Part shown: piece by piece, positions 16,181 to 24,651 of the stretch | Numbering within the stretch: position 1 is the first letter of the stretch | How the letters are laid out: every line of letters begins with the position of its first letter | From: Salegentibacter tibetensis | Lineage (GTDB): Bacteria; Bacteroidota; Bacteroidia; Flavobacteriales; Flavobacteriaceae | Reading direction: 5' to 3' | Assembly (NCBI RefSeq): GCF_020164485.1 | Contig: NZ_JAIQZA010000039.1 | Location: forward strand, 1 to 35,605 | Length of the DNA: 35,605 bases | Notes under the pieces: generated by a model | Told to the model about the DNA's origin: nothing | The model's input: the letters and a program-made list of their open reading frames with translations, nothing else | Database searches by the model: none | Made by a program: the position numbers and the translations under genes

Positions 16181-17557
16181 ATGATTGAAACTTCAGCAAA
16201 AACAATTTCCGAAACTTATAAGACTCAAAGAAGCTTCTTTGCCTCTCAGGAAACCAAAAGTATTTCCTTCAGGCTTCAACAGTTAAAGACGCTTAAAAAG
16301 GCTATTCAGCAATATGAGGATAAGGTGAATGAAGCTTTATGGCAGGACTTGCATAAATCTAAGGAAGAAGCTTTTCTTACAGAAACCAGTTTGCTTATTG
16401 AAGAGATAGATTATCATCTTAAAAACCTTAAAAGCTGGGCAAAGCCTAAGAAAGTCGGGACTCCTTTACAAATTAAACCTTCCCGCTCAAAAATATATTA
16501 TGAACCGCTTGGGATAGGTTTGATAATCGCACCGTGGAATTACCCGTTTCAACTAACAATAAATCCTTTGATTGGTGCGATTTCTGCCGGATGTTGTGCT
16601 GTTTTAAAACCTTCACCAGATACGCCAAATGTAGCGAGGGTAATTGAAGATTTGATTTCAGAATATTTTCCTTCAGAATATATAGCGGTAATTCAGGGCG
16701 GAAAAGAAGCGAACCAGGAATTGTTTAAATTTCCATTCGATATTATGTTTTTCACCGGTAGCCCGGGTGTGGGTAAGATTGTAATGAAGGCCGCCGCCGA
16801 ACATTTGAGTAGGGTTGTATTGGAGCTGGGAGGTAAAAGCCCGTGTATTGTAGATGAGAATGCGAACTTAAAAATCGCCGGAAAACGTATTGCCTGGGGT
16901 AAAATAATAAATGCGGGGCAAACCTGCATTGCGCCCGATTATTTGCTAGTTCATAAAGCGGTTAAAAATGAATTGCTGGCTGAAATCACTAAAGCTTTTG
17001 AAGAAATGCTTGGGGAAGATATTGAGAGTAGCAGTCATTACGGTCGAATTGTAAATCCAGCTGCGATGAATCGTTTAATGAAATATTTGGATGGAGATGT
17101 TTATTATGGCGGTAAGGTAAACCTGGAAGAAAGATATATCGAACCAACGATTTTAAATAATGTGCATCGTGAAGATAAAATTATGCAGGAGGAAATTTTC
17201 GGACCAATTCTACCGGTAATGGAATTTGGAGAAATAAATGAAGCCTTGTCTTATATTAATAAGAATGAAAAACCCCTGGCGCTTTATTATTTTGGAAAAA
17301 ATAAATCGGCTGATAAAGTTTTGCTGGAAACAAGTTCGGGTGGTGCCTGCATAAACGATACGCTTTTGCACGTGGCTAACCATAAATTGCCTTTTGGAGG
17401 CGTAGGAAATAGCGGAATGGGGAAATATCACGGTAAAGAGAGTTTCCTTGCTTTCACACATGAAAGGGGAGTGGTGAATTCAACTACAAAACTTGATATA
17501 CCTTTAAAATATCCGCCTTATAATTTTTTTGGTTTAATAAAGAAAATAGTGGGGTAG
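16181..17557 (+). CDS. Aldehyde dehydrogenase (ALDH3-like)
   Basis: A 458-residue aldehyde dehydrogenase that oxidises aldehydes to acids with NAD(P). Visible motifs are APWNYPFQLTINPL (cofactor and Asn site), FTGSPGVGK, the general base in LELGGKSP and the catalytic cysteine in NAGQTCIAPDY. Length and the C-terminal SGMGKYHGKESFLAFTH fit the class-3 group with fatty and aromatic aldehyde substrates. ATG 16181 is chosen, because an upstream in-frame start at 16130 would overlap the SDR gene by 47 nt. It is the second gene of the SDR-ALDH pair. Confidence 0.9.
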   Translation: MIETSAKTISETYKTQRSFFASQETKSISFRLQQLKTLKKAIQQYEDKVNEALWQDLHKSKEEAFLTETSLLIEEIDYHLKNLKSWAKPKKVGTPLQIKPSRSKIYYEPLGIGLIIAPWNYPFQLTINPLIGAISAGCCAVLKPSPDTPNVARVIEDLISEYFPSEYIAVIQGGKEANQELFKFPFDIMFFTGSPGVGKIVMKAAAEHLSRVVLELGGKSPCIVDENANLKIAGKRIAWGKIINAGQTCIAPDYLLVHKAVKNELLAEITKAFEEMLGEDIESSSHYGRIVNPAAMNRLMKYLDGDVYYGGKVNLEERYIEPTILNNVHREDKIMQEEIFGPILPVMEFGEINEALSYINKNEKPLALYYFGKNKSADKVLLETSSGGACINDTLLHVANHKLPFGGVGNSGMGKYHGKESFLAFTHERGVVNSTTKLDIPLKYPPYNFFGLIKKIVG

Positions 17558-17568
17558 TAATTTGAAAG

Positions 17569-17652
17569 TGCCCGGAGCGGGAGTCGAACCCGCACGCCCT
17601 AATGGACACATGGCCCTCAACCATGCCTGTCTACCAGTTCCAGCACCCGGGC
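17569..17652 (-). tRNA. tRNA-Leu (anticodon GAG)
   Basis: 84 nt on the - strand, with acceptor stem GCCCGGG paired to TCCGGGC, discriminator A, and no encoded CCA. The anticodon stem CATGG/CCATG closes the loop TTGAGGG, giving anticodon GAG. A long variable arm and a GGTTCGACT T-loop confirm a class II leucine tRNA. Confidence 0.95.
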
Positions 17653-17720
17653 TTAAAACAAGTCTGGAAATAGTAAATTTCCAAGGGCTGTAGCAAGAAA
17701 ATTGAATTCAATTATAAGAA

Positions 17721-18347
17721 TTCTGAACTTAAAAATGTGATTTGGCTGCCCGCCCGGATGAACTATCCGTTCGGACGGGAATCCCTTCGACTTCGCCAAA
17801 TGGCTCCGCTCAGGATAAACTTCTCGCCCAACATAATCTGAACTTTAAAATGTGATCTGGCTGGGGCTTCCCGAAACTTCACTTCGTTCCGTTCGGGACA
17901 AGCTTCTCGCACAACAAAATCTGAACTTTAAATGTGATCTGGCTGGGGCTTTCCGATATTTCGCTAACGCTTCAATCGGAATAAACTTCTCGCCCAACAT
18001 AATCTGAACTTTAAAATGTGATCTGGCTGGGGCTCGAACCCAGGACCCTCTCCTTAAAAGGGAGATGCTCTACCAACTGAGCTACCAGATCGTTTCAATA
18101 CTTCAAAAAAATAATTCTTATTATTAAGAATTCCGAACTTAAAAAAGTAATCTGGCTGCCCGCCAGGATGAATCATCCGTTCGGACGGGGGGCTCCCTTC
18201 GACTTCGCCAAATGGCTCCGCTCAGGATAAACTTCTCGCCCAACAAAATCTGAACTTTCAATGTGATCTGGCTGGGGTTTTCCGATATTTCGCTAACGCT
18301 TCAATCGGAATAAACTTCTCGCCCAACAAAATCTGAACTTTAAAATG
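17721..18347 (-). repeat. Array of truncated tRNA-Lys 3' ends joined to palindromes
   Basis: The start of the + strand sequence of a tRNA-Lys gene (TGATCTGGCTGGGGCT, the 3' acceptor and part of the T arm) recurs at about 17736, 17851, 17934, 18143 and 18261 without the rest of the tRNA. Each fragment is preceded by TCTGAACTTTAAAATG. Each then runs into a palindrome (such as TTCCGAT...ATCGGAA or CCCG...CGGG) and a common tail, AACTTCTCGCCCAACA. Units are about 80-115 bp and alternate with the two intact tRNA-Lys genes. Confidence 0.85.
18019..18091 (-). tRNA. tRNA-Lys (anticodon TTT), copy 1
   Basis: 73 nt on the - strand, with GATCTGG acceptor paired to CCAGATC, discriminator A, and no encoded CCA. 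The D arm is GCTC AGTTGGTAGA GAGC, the anticodon stem TCTCC/GGAGA with loop CTTTTAA gives TTT, and the T arm is CTGGG TTCGAGC CCCAG. Confidence 0.96.
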
Positions 18348-18420
18348 TGATCTGGCTGGGGCTCGAACCCAGGACCCTCTCCTTAAAAGGGAGATGCTCT
18401 ACCAACTGAGCTACCAGATC
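18348..18420 (-). tRNA. tRNA-Lys (anticodon TTT), copy 2
   Basis: Identical in its 73 tRNA bases to copy 1 at 18019-18091, and with the same upstream and downstream repeat context. It probably arose by tandem duplication. Confidence 0.96.
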
Positions 18421-18509
18421 AATAAAAAGCATCCGTCGTTTTGCGAATGCGGGTGCAAATATACATTCATTAATTTATTTTTCAAGCCTAAATTGAGATA
18501 AATTTATAT

Positions 18510-18517
18510 TAGATTTG
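18510..18517 (+). promoter_or_regulatory. -7 promoter box of aroK
   Basis: TAGATTTG matches TAnnTTTG. Its expected transcript start (about 18521-18525) lies downstream of the ATG at 18519, which rules that ATG out as the aroK start and supports 18546. Confidence 0.55.
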
Positions 18518-18545
18518 AATGCTCCTAATAATAAGTACTTTAACA

Positions 18546-19067
18546 ATGAAAATATTTCTAACGGGCTATATGGGCTCGGGTAAGTCTGTAGTAGGTAATA
18601 TTCTTGCTAAAAAACTGAATTACAAATATGTAGACCTCGATGATCAAATAGAAGTGATCCAGGGGAAAAGCATCAACGATATTTTTGAGGATAAGGGCGA
18701 ACTCTATTTTAGAAAGCTCGAATCGCAAATTCTGGAGGATATTTTAGAAGATAATTCAGAAATGATCATTTCTTTGGGTGGTGGGACACCTTGTTATGGA
18801 AATAATTTCGAGCGAATTTGTGAACAGAGGGATACCAAAACCGTTTATTTAAAAGCTTCCATCCAAACGCTAACCGATCGACTTTTTACTGAAAAAATTC
18901 ATCGACCGGTGATTTCCCATTTGGAGACCCGCGAGGCTCTGGAAGAGTTTATCAGAAAGCATCTTTTTGAGCGTGCCTATTATTACAGTCAATCAGACAT
19001 CACAGTAAATGTAGATGAGAAAAAGCCAGGATATATTGCCGATCAAATTATAGAAAAGCTACAATAA
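18546..19067 (+). CDS. aroK: Shikimate kinase
   Basis: A 173-residue kinase that phosphorylates shikimate on the path to chorismate and aromatic amino acids. The P-loop is GYMGSGKS (7-14), followed by the shikimate-binding DLDDQIE and the GE-LYFR-L-E segment. The conserved GGG motif is SLGGGTPC, and the lid region RLFTEKIHRPVI carries the arginines. Start 18546 is chosen because the upstream ATG overlaps the promoter box. The 3' end overlaps the convergent PyrR-like gene by 9 nt. Confidence 0.93.
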   Translation: MKIFLTGYMGSGKSVVGNILAKKLNYKYVDLDDQIEVIQGKSINDIFEDKGELYFRKLESQILEDILEDNSEMIISLGGGTPCYGNNFERICEQRDTKTVYLKASIQTLTDRLFTEKIHRPVISHLETREALEEFIRKHLFERAYYYSQSDITVNVDEKKPGYIADQIIEKLQ

Positions 19068-19559
19068 TTCGGCCTTAAAATTTTTGGATTCAAAAGAAAC
19101 CTTTACCATTTCGTTTAAAGAAGTTGAAAGGGAAATTCCCTTAAAATCGGCTTTCACTGGATATTTTTTGTGATTCCTATCAACAAGTACCGCGGTTTTA
19201 AACTGTTTAAGGGGCACATTTAAAAAATGTCTTACGCCATAAATTAAAGTAGTTCCCGAGTTTAACACATCATCCACAAGAATTACCGATTTATCCTGAT
19301 AGACTTTCGGTTCAAGCGAGGTGGTGATTTGTTCTAAGGGATTTTTCTTATTTACGTGAACTTCACATAACTGAATTTTAAGCGGCGAAATAAGCTCTAA
19401 AGCTTCCTTTAAATGGGATGCTAATTGATAGCCTTTATTAGCAATTCCGGCCAGGATAATTTCCTTTTCATCAATATTGCTTTCGTAAACCTGGTAGGCT
19501 ATACGTTTAATTTTATGCTGAATTTGTTCGTGATTTAAAATAAGTACACGTTCTTTCAT
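19059..19559 (-). CDS. Phosphoribosyltransferase, PyrR-like
   Basis: A 166-residue type I phosphoribosyltransferase. The PRPP loop is VILVDDVLNSGTTLIYG (92-108). The part AVLVDRNHKKYPVKADFKG near residues 129-147 mirrors the PyrR block (RxHRELPIxADYxG), so a PyrR or uracil phosphoribosyltransferase-like role is likely. No PyrR-type leader is visible, and no pyrimidine genes are adjacent. Its end overlaps aroK by 9 nt in a tail-to-tail arrangement. Confidence 0.82.
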   Translation of the reverse strand: MKERVLILNHEQIQHKIKRIAYQVYESNIDEKEIILAGIANKGYQLASHLKEALELISPLKIQLCEVHVNKKNPLEQITTSLEPKVYQDKSVILVDDVLNSGTTLIYGVRHFLNVPLKQFKTAVLVDRNHKKYPVKADFKGISLSTSLNEMVKVSFESKNFKAELL

Positions 19560-19667
19560 CTGTTTATAATTTTAAACCCAATATGGGAATTCATTACCGG
19601 TACCTAATTATCCCCTCCCGAATTGGTCTGGATAAGTTGTGTGGTACCAATTTTTTTACGTCCAGGA

Positions 19668-20273
19668 TTATACTGGTTTCTTTCGAAACTTAAAAAATAA
19701 TTCATTTCCCTGCCTTGGTTTGATAGAATTGTAACAGGGTTCTAAAATTTCTATCTTAAAATATGGACTAAAATACATTAAATATTCTTCTTTGCTTCCG
19801 CCAAAGGGTGGTCCATTTTCTGTAAGTGGGAAATTAAAAAGCAAGCCGCTTAGCAAGGCATTTCTTTTTAAAATTTCAGCCGATTTTTTAGCGTAATCCT
19901 GTCTGGAACTTACCGGAAGCGCGCAAAAGAATGTTTGTTCTAAGATAAGATCAAAATGATCTTCGATATCAAAGAAATCAATATGTAATAACTGCTCTTC
20001 GGGAAAATCGGTCACACGGGATTTTAGATTCTTCAGCGGCTTTTCACTAATATCAGCAACATAAACATTTTTAAATCCGTTTTGAAATAAATATTCGGCT
20101 TCGTAAGCATTTCCGGCACCGGGAATTAATATTTTGAATTTTTTATCTTTAAGCTGATCTATATAAGCTTTGATTGGGGCAGAAATTTCTCCAATATCCC
20201 ATCCCGTTTCGTTCTGCTCATAGCGTTGCGACCAGAATTCCGGAGAAAAACTATACTTCTTTGTCTTTTTCAT
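19668..20273 (-). CDS. SAM-dependent methyltransferase, TPMT-like
   Basis: A 201-residue class I methyltransferase. The start of the domain FWSQRYEQNETGWDIG is typical of the thiopurine S-methyltransferase (TPMT) family. The SAM-binding loop is ILIPGAGNAYEAEYL, followed by VYVADISEKPL and the acidic HIDFFDI stretch. In bacteria such enzymes methylate thiols, halides, selenium or tellurium compounds; the substrate here is unknown. Start 20273 is preferred to 20297. It overlaps the upstream S4-domain gene by 23 nt, so the two are co-translated. Confidence 0.82.
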   Translation of the reverse strand: MKKTKKYSFSPEFWSQRYEQNETGWDIGEISAPIKAYIDQLKDKKFKILIPGAGNAYEAEYLFQNGFKNVYVADISEKPLKNLKSRVTDFPEEQLLHIDFFDIEDHFDLILEQTFFCALPVSSRQDYAKKSAEILKRNALLSGLLFNFPLTENGPPFGGSKEEYLMYFSPYFKIEILEPCYNSIKPRQGNELFFKFRKKPV

Positions 20274-20652
20274 CGGGATTAGGATCTGTATTTTCAAACC
20301 AATCGTCTATATCGCGACGATCTTTTTTGGTAGGTCTTCCGGCACCTTTTTTACGATAATAATCTTTAGAATATTTTAAAAGCTCTAGTTTTTCAAAAGC
20401 CTCTTTAGGCGTTACATCAACAATATAAAGGTTTACCAGTTTTGCGCCCACCCGGCTGGGAGGTAGGTCTATGACTTCTATTTCATAATCTATCTGGTTT
20501 TTTCTCACTTTAAGCTTATCGGCCGGGAAAATTTCTTTAGACGGTTTTACACTGGTGCCATCCATCTTCACTTTTCCCTGCTTGCATGCGTTGGTGGCAA
20601 TGCTTCGGGTTTTAAAATATCTTACGCACCATAAAAACTTGTCAACTCTCAT
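20251..20652 (-). CDS. S4-domain RNA-binding protein, Hsp15/HslR-like
   Basis: A 133-residue basic protein. The S4 domain fills the first 50 residues (MRVDKFLWCVRYFKTRSIAT then CKQGKVKMDG). The length and the Lys/Arg-rich tail (YYRKKGAGRPTKKDRR) match HslR/Hsp15. The Escherichia coli protein binds stalled 50S subunits carrying nascent chains and helps recycle them. The acidic end (DDWFENTDPNPDEKDKEV) overlaps the next gene. Confidence 0.87.
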   Translation of the reverse strand: MRVDKFLWCVRYFKTRSIATNACKQGKVKMDGTSVKPSKEIFPADKLKVRKNQIDYEIEVIDLPPSRVGAKLVNLYIVDVTPKEAFEKLELLKYSKDYYRKKGAGRPTKKDRRDIDDWFENTDPNPDEKDKEV

Positions 20653-20731
20653 AAAATCTATCCTTTAAAACTCCGTTAATCCTTAACAAAAATACAAGAA
20701 TATTGTATCTTGCGCGCCAAAAATAGAGACA

Positions 20732-21634
20732 ATGCGATTAAACAAATTTTTTATTTTAAGCCTTATTTCGGCTTTAACCTTAATTTCCTGTGGGGATGAT
20801 GATAACGGAAATGTTCCGCAATTTGAGGAAAGAGACCCCGAGGAACAGGCTTTGACTGATGCAGATTCTATAAATAATTTCCTGGATACCCATTTTTACA
20901 ATTATGAGGAGTTTGAAAATCCTTCTGATGATTTTGATTATATGGTTAGAATAGATTCTATAGCTGGAGATAATGCTGATAAAACACCGCTTTCTGAAGA
21001 AGAAAATCTTATGATGAAAACTGTGGTTAGAAATGATATAGAGTATAATATGTACGTACTTAAAGTAAGAGAGGGGGAAGGGCAACAACCTAAATTCACC
21101 GATTCTACTTTGGTTAGTTATCGTGGGGAATTATTAAATCTTAATGCATTTGATAATGCAAACACACCGGTTTGGTTTGATCTTACCACACTTATTAAAG
21201 GCTTTTCAGAAGGAATTATAGAGTTTAAAGGAGCTACTGGCTATAAAGTTAATCCTGATAACACTGTTGATTTTAATGATGACTACGGAATTGGAGCCCT
21301 GATTTTTCCTTCAGGCCTGGGATATTTTTCCAGCTCTCAAACAAGTATCCCGCCTTATAGCCCCTTAATTTTTCACGTGAAATTATTCCGTGTAAATGAA
21401 GCCGATCATGATGGTGATGGTATTCCCAGCTGGATGGAAGATCTAAATGGAAATGGAAATATTATGGACGATGATACCGATGGTGACGGAACTCCTAATT
21501 TTGCTGATGCTGATGATGATGGTGACGGAACACCAACCCGGGAGGAAATAATTATTAATGAAGATGGTAGTATTGAATTCCCTGATTCTAACGGAAATGG
21601 TATCCCGGACTATTTAGATCCTGATACTTTTTAA
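20732..21634 (+). CDS. FKBP-like lipoprotein with DxDGDG calcium-type repeats
   Basis: A 300-residue lipoprotein with lipobox LISC (Cys20). The middle part resembles an FKBP-type isomerase (VSYRGELLNLNAFD..., LIKGFSEGII, SPLIFHVKLFRV). The C-terminal part has acidic repeats of the thrombospondin type 3 kind (DHDGDGIPSWMED, DTDGDGTPNF, DDDGDGTPTREE) that probably bind calcium. This arrangement is common in Flavobacteriaceae. Inference: an outer-membrane or periplasmic folding factor. The gene is monocistronic and followed by a nested terminator (21664-21791). Confidence 0.82.
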   Translation: MRLNKFFILSLISALTLISCGDDDNGNVPQFEERDPEEQALTDADSINNFLDTHFYNYEEFENPSDDFDYMVRIDSIAGDNADKTPLSEEENLMMKTVVRNDIEYNMYVLKVREGEGQQPKFTDSTLVSYRGELLNLNAFDNANTPVWFDLTTLIKGFSEGIIEFKGATGYKVNPDNTVDFNDDYGIGALIFPSGLGYFSSSQTSIPPYSPLIFHVKLFRVNEADHDGDGIPSWMEDLNGNGNIMDDDTDGDGTPNFADADDDGDGTPTREEIIINEDGSIEFPDSNGNGIPDYLDPDTF

Positions 21635-21663
21635 TAAGTAGGAGCTTAAGTAATTAAATAAAA

Positions 21664-21791
21664 AAGAGCTTAAGTAAAAAGATTTTCTTCGTCAAGCTGA
21701 ACTAGTTTCAGGATCTAAGTTGCTTTAAAGCAACTTAGATCCTGAAGCGAGTTCAGGATGACGTTTAAGTTAACTTTTTACTTAACCTCTT
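21664..21791. terminator. Nested inverted repeat after the FKBP-like gene
   Basis: The outer arms 21664-21681 and 21774-21791 match at 17 of 18 positions. The loop contains a 74-nt imperfect palindrome (21690-21763) with a perfect 34-nt core (21710-21743). The CTGAACT...TTCAGGATCT arms are of the same family as those in the aconitase terminator at 7522-7591. It probably terminates transcription in both directions. Confidence 0.75.
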
Positions 21792-21841
21792 CCTTTTTCT
21801 AATAAGCAGAATAGCACTTTCCTGTTTTGTTACTTTTAAAT

Positions 21842-22441
21842 CTAAAAAGCATAAGACAAACTCAAAATCCATTGAGATGGTCTTGAATCTATTTTGAAAT
21901 TTTCCTGGGCTGTATCTGTTGCTCCAAAAGCGGTATTTTCAGTAAACGCGCCTTCATATCTTACATCGAAGCCTAATCGGCCAAGATTTATACCTGCTCC
22001 CACCTGGTAACCTACGGTGATATCTTTTTCAACATCGCCAATTTCCAGGGTGGTATTCTCTAATTCGTTATTGATGATATATTGAAAAGAAGGTCCTGCT
22101 TTAATATTAAGAGGTCCAAAAACATTTACACCGACCAAAATAGGGGCGTCAATTTTATCAATTTTATAATTGAAATTTTCATATTCGGTGTTCAGGCGGG
22201 TGAACATTAATTCTGGTTGAAGAAAAATTCCCACAATTTCAAACCGGCTGAAAAGCCCTATGTGATAACCAGATTTCTCTTTTCCTTCTATAATTTCCCC
22301 TAAATCGTTAGCAGCACTTTCTCTTTCAAGATCACCAGTAGCCCCATAGTTGAAACCACCTTTAATTCCAAAATCTGCTTCCTGCGCCATAAGCCCTAAA
22401 GAGGAAAACAGAAAAACAGCGATAAACATTAATTTCTTCAT
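21842..22441 (-). CDS. Outer-membrane beta-barrel protein, PorT-like family
   Basis: A 199-residue secreted protein. The signal peptide ends near LMAQ (about 20), and the mature part starts EADFGIKGGFNYGATGD, the usual opening of the PorT/outer-membrane beta-barrel group. Alternating hydrophobic strands follow (IGLFSRFEIVGIFLQPELM, VGYQVGAGINLGRLGFDVRY), and the chain ends in WILSLSYAF with a terminal Phe, as barrels do. It should span the outer membrane with eight strands. Its ligand or function is not known. Confidence 0.8.
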   Translation of the reverse strand: MKKLMFIAVFLFSSLGLMAQEADFGIKGGFNYGATGDLERESAANDLGEIIEGKEKSGYHIGLFSRFEIVGIFLQPELMFTRLNTEYENFNYKIDKIDAPILVGVNVFGPLNIKAGPSFQYIINNELENTTLEIGDVEKDITVGYQVGAGINLGRLGFDVRYEGAFTENTAFGATDTAQENFKIDSRPSQWILSLSYAF

Positions 22442-22502
22442 AATAGATTATTTTATTGTTAGGTTGTCATAACGCACAAATAGTGCCTATTATTTTTAGT
22501 AA

Positions 22503-22542
22503 AATAAAAAAAGCCTTTAAGAATCTTGTTCTCAAAGGCTTT
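22503..22542 (-). terminator. Intrinsic terminator of the transketolase genes
   Basis: The stem AAAGCCTTT (22510-22518) pairs with AAAGGCTTT (22534-22542) around a 15-nt loop, with a T-run on the - strand from 22509 leftward. It lies just past the stop codon of the C-terminal transketolase subunit gene. Confidence 0.75.
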
Positions 22543-22563
22543 AAAGATAATTAAAAAGATGTT

Positions 22564-23517
22564 TTATTTTCTCTTTAATACTTTTTCTGTGGCCTTAATA
22601 ATTGCTTCCGCATTAAGTCCGTATTTATCCATTAATTGATCTGGTGTTCCGCTTTCGCCAAAAGTATCCTGGGTCGCCACAAATTCTTGTGGTGCAGGAT
22701 TATTTTCAGCTAATGTGCGAGCCACGCTTTCTCCTAGTCCGCCAAGGAAATTGTGTTCTTCAGCAGTTACCACACAGCCGGTTTTCTTAACCGACTTGAT
22801 AATTGCTGCTGCATCCAGGGGTTTAATTGTGTGGATATTAATTACATCGGCACTAATTCCTTTTTCCGAAAGCTTCTGTGCAGCCTGAATCGCTTCCCAA
22901 ACTAAATGTCCGGTAGCGATGATGGTTACGTCTTCACCTTCATATAATCTCACTGCTTTCCCGATTTCAAATTTCTGATCTTCTGCAGTGAAATTGGCCA
23001 CTTTTGGTCTTCCAAATCGAAGGTAAACCGGCCCATCGTGCTCGGCAATTGCTAAAGTAGCTGCTTTGGTCTGGTTAAAATCGCAGGTATTTATAACCGT
23101 CATTCCGGGTAACATTTTCATAAGACCAATGTCTTCCAGGATCTGGTGAGTTGCCCCATCTTCTCCCAAAGTCACGCCCGAATGCGAAGCACAAATCTTT
23201 ACGTTTTTCCCCGAATAAGCGATAGATTGACGAATCTGGTCATAAACTCTTCCGGTAGCAAAATTGGCAAAAGTTCCCGCGAAAGGAATTTTTCCGCCAA
23301 TAGTGAGTCCGGCAGCTATTCCCATCATATTCGCTTCAGCAATTCCTACCTGGAAGAAACGTTCTGGATTTTCATCTATAAAATCCTGCATTTTTAACGA
23401 TCCTACAAGGTCGGCACAAAGTGCTACCACATTAGGATTCGTTCTGCCAAGTTCAGTAAGGCCTTCCCCAAAACCGGAGCGGGTATCTTTTTTTCCTGTA
23501 TCTGTATATGTTTTCAT
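22564..23517 (-). CDS. Transketolase, C-terminal subunit
   Basis: A 317-residue protein carrying the pyrimidine-binding and C-terminal domains of transketolase. The ThDP-activating glutamate lies in [18 protein letters not shown]. Other typical blocks are [15 protein letters not shown] and the YLRFGRPK end of the Pyr domain, and the C-terminal domain starts at [11 protein letters not shown]. With the N-terminal subunit next to it, this makes a split transketolase of the pentose phosphate pathway, as known in many Bacteroidota and Archaea. A 144-nt spacer with a repeat separates the two genes. Confidence 0.93.
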   Translation of the reverse strand: MKTYTDTGKKDTRSGFGEGLTELGRTNPNVVALCADLVGSLKMQDFIDENPERFFQVGIAEANMMGIAAGLTIGGKIPFAGTFANFATGRVYDQIRQSIAYSGKNVKICASHSGVTLGEDGATHQILEDIGLMKMLPGMTVINTCDFNQTKAATLAIAEHDGPVYLRFGRPKVANFTAEDQKFEIGKAVRLYEGEDVTIIATGHLVWEAIQAAQKLSEKGISADVINIHTIKPLDAAAIIKSVKKTGCVVTAEEHNFLGGLGESVARTLAENNPAPQEFVATQDTFGESGTPDQLMDKYGLNAEAIIKATEKVLKRK

Positions 23518-23535
23518 TCTCTTATTGTCTTTGTC

Positions 23536-23657
23536 ATTTCCGCAACGGCGGAAATCTATTTTACTCGATAATCGAGATTAAATGCTTCGAGGTTCGCCTC
23601 GAAATTCAAAAATTATTTCCTCTCTGAATACCTCGAGAGTTTGCTCCCAGGTAGCTT
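23536..23657. repeat. Multi-hairpin repeat between the transketolase genes
   Basis: A small ATTTCCG/CGGAAAT hairpin at 23536-23554 precedes the repeat. The repeat proper (23561-23657) contains palindromes CTCGATAATCGAG and CGAGGTTCGCCTCG and a third hairpin CTCGAGAGTTTGCTCCCAGG. The same unit, in the same order, is at 24652-24743. Confidence 0.8.
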
Positions 23658-23661
23658 GTTT

Positions 23662-24510
23662 TTAATAATCTCCTAAAGTTTCAGGATTTTGTGAAAGCGC
23701 GGTTTCCAACTGCTCATCGTTAGGCGCTTTTCCGTGCCAGGCGTGGGTGTGCATCATAAAATCTACGCCATTACCCATTACTGTAGTCATTAACACACAA
23801 ACCGGTTTTCCTTTTCCGGTACGCGATTTGGCTTCATTCAAACCATCAAGTACCTGTTGCATATCATTACCATCTTCAATCTCCATTACATCCCAGCCAA
23901 AAGCTTCAAATTTAGCTCTCATATTACCCATGGGTAGAACGGTTTCTGTGCTCCCGTCTATTTGCTGGCCGTTAAGATCTACAGTTGCGATTAGGTTATC
24001 AACTTTATTTCCGGCAGCATACATAATGGCTTCCCAGTTTTGACCTTCTTGTAACTCTCCATCTCCGTGAAGGGAAAATACCAGATGATTGTCCTTATTC
24101 AGCTTTTTTGCTTGTGCGGCACCAAGAGCTACAGACATTCCCTGGCCAAGTGAACCCGATGCTACACGAATACCCGGAAGGCCTTCATGAGTTGTCGGAT
24201 GCCCCTGTAACCTGGAATCTATAAGGCGAAAAGTATTAAGTTCGTCTACAGGGAAATAACCGCTACGGGCTAAAACACTGTAAAAAACCGGTGATATATG
24301 GCCATTAGAAAGGAAGAAAAGATCTTCTTCTTTTCCGTCCATATTAAATTCAGGCTTATGTTCCATAACTCCGCCCTGGTACAAAGCGGTAAAAAACTCT
24401 GTACAGCCCAGTGAACCTCCGGGGTGTCCCGAGTTCACTTTGTGGACCTGCCTTAAAATATCCCGGCGAACCTGGGTAGCAAAATCTTCTAATTCTTTGA
24501 TCTTTGACAT
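23662..24510 (-). CDS. Transketolase, N-terminal subunit
   Basis: A 282-residue protein with the pyrophosphate (ThDP-binding) domain of transketolase. The motif GDGELQEGQNWEAIM, with GDG and the following 'N', holds the Mg-diphosphate. VNSGHPGGSLGCTEF and GHISPVFYSVL are the standard substrate-site blocks, with histidines around HTHAWHGKAPN near the end. It is the first gene of the split pair, with the C-terminal half downstream on the same strand, and should form an alpha2beta2 enzyme. Confidence 0.93.
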   Translation of the reverse strand: MSKIKELEDFATQVRRDILRQVHKVNSGHPGGSLGCTEFFTALYQGGVMEHKPEFNMDGKEEDLFFLSNGHISPVFYSVLARSGYFPVDELNTFRLIDSRLQGHPTTHEGLPGIRVASGSLGQGMSVALGAAQAKKLNKDNHLVFSLHGDGELQEGQNWEAIMYAAGNKVDNLIATVDLNGQQIDGSTETVLPMGNMRAKFEAFGWDVMEIEDGNDMQQVLDGLNEAKSRTGKGKPVCVLMTTVMGNGVDFMMHTHAWHGKAPNDEQLETALSQNPETLGDY

Positions 24511-24651
24511 TAAAGTAAAATTGTGTTGTTAAAATAATAGTTGCAAAAATAGGTTTTTATAAAGCTTTGTCAAAGTGCTTGCCTGTCAGTTATTAAGAAA
24601 TCTAATGAAGTAACTAACATTTTCCTTTTTTTAACTTCTTTTATTTGATTT

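Noticed and set aside
17721-18420. CRISPR-like array in the tRNA region
   Set aside because: Units are 80-115 bp, contain long palindromes and tRNA fragments, and have no constant-length repeat and unique spacer pattern or cas genes.
18519-18548. ATG 18519 as the aroK start
   Set aside because: It coincides with the end of the promoter box (18510-18517), so the transcript would begin downstream of it. The P-loop spacing also favours 18546.
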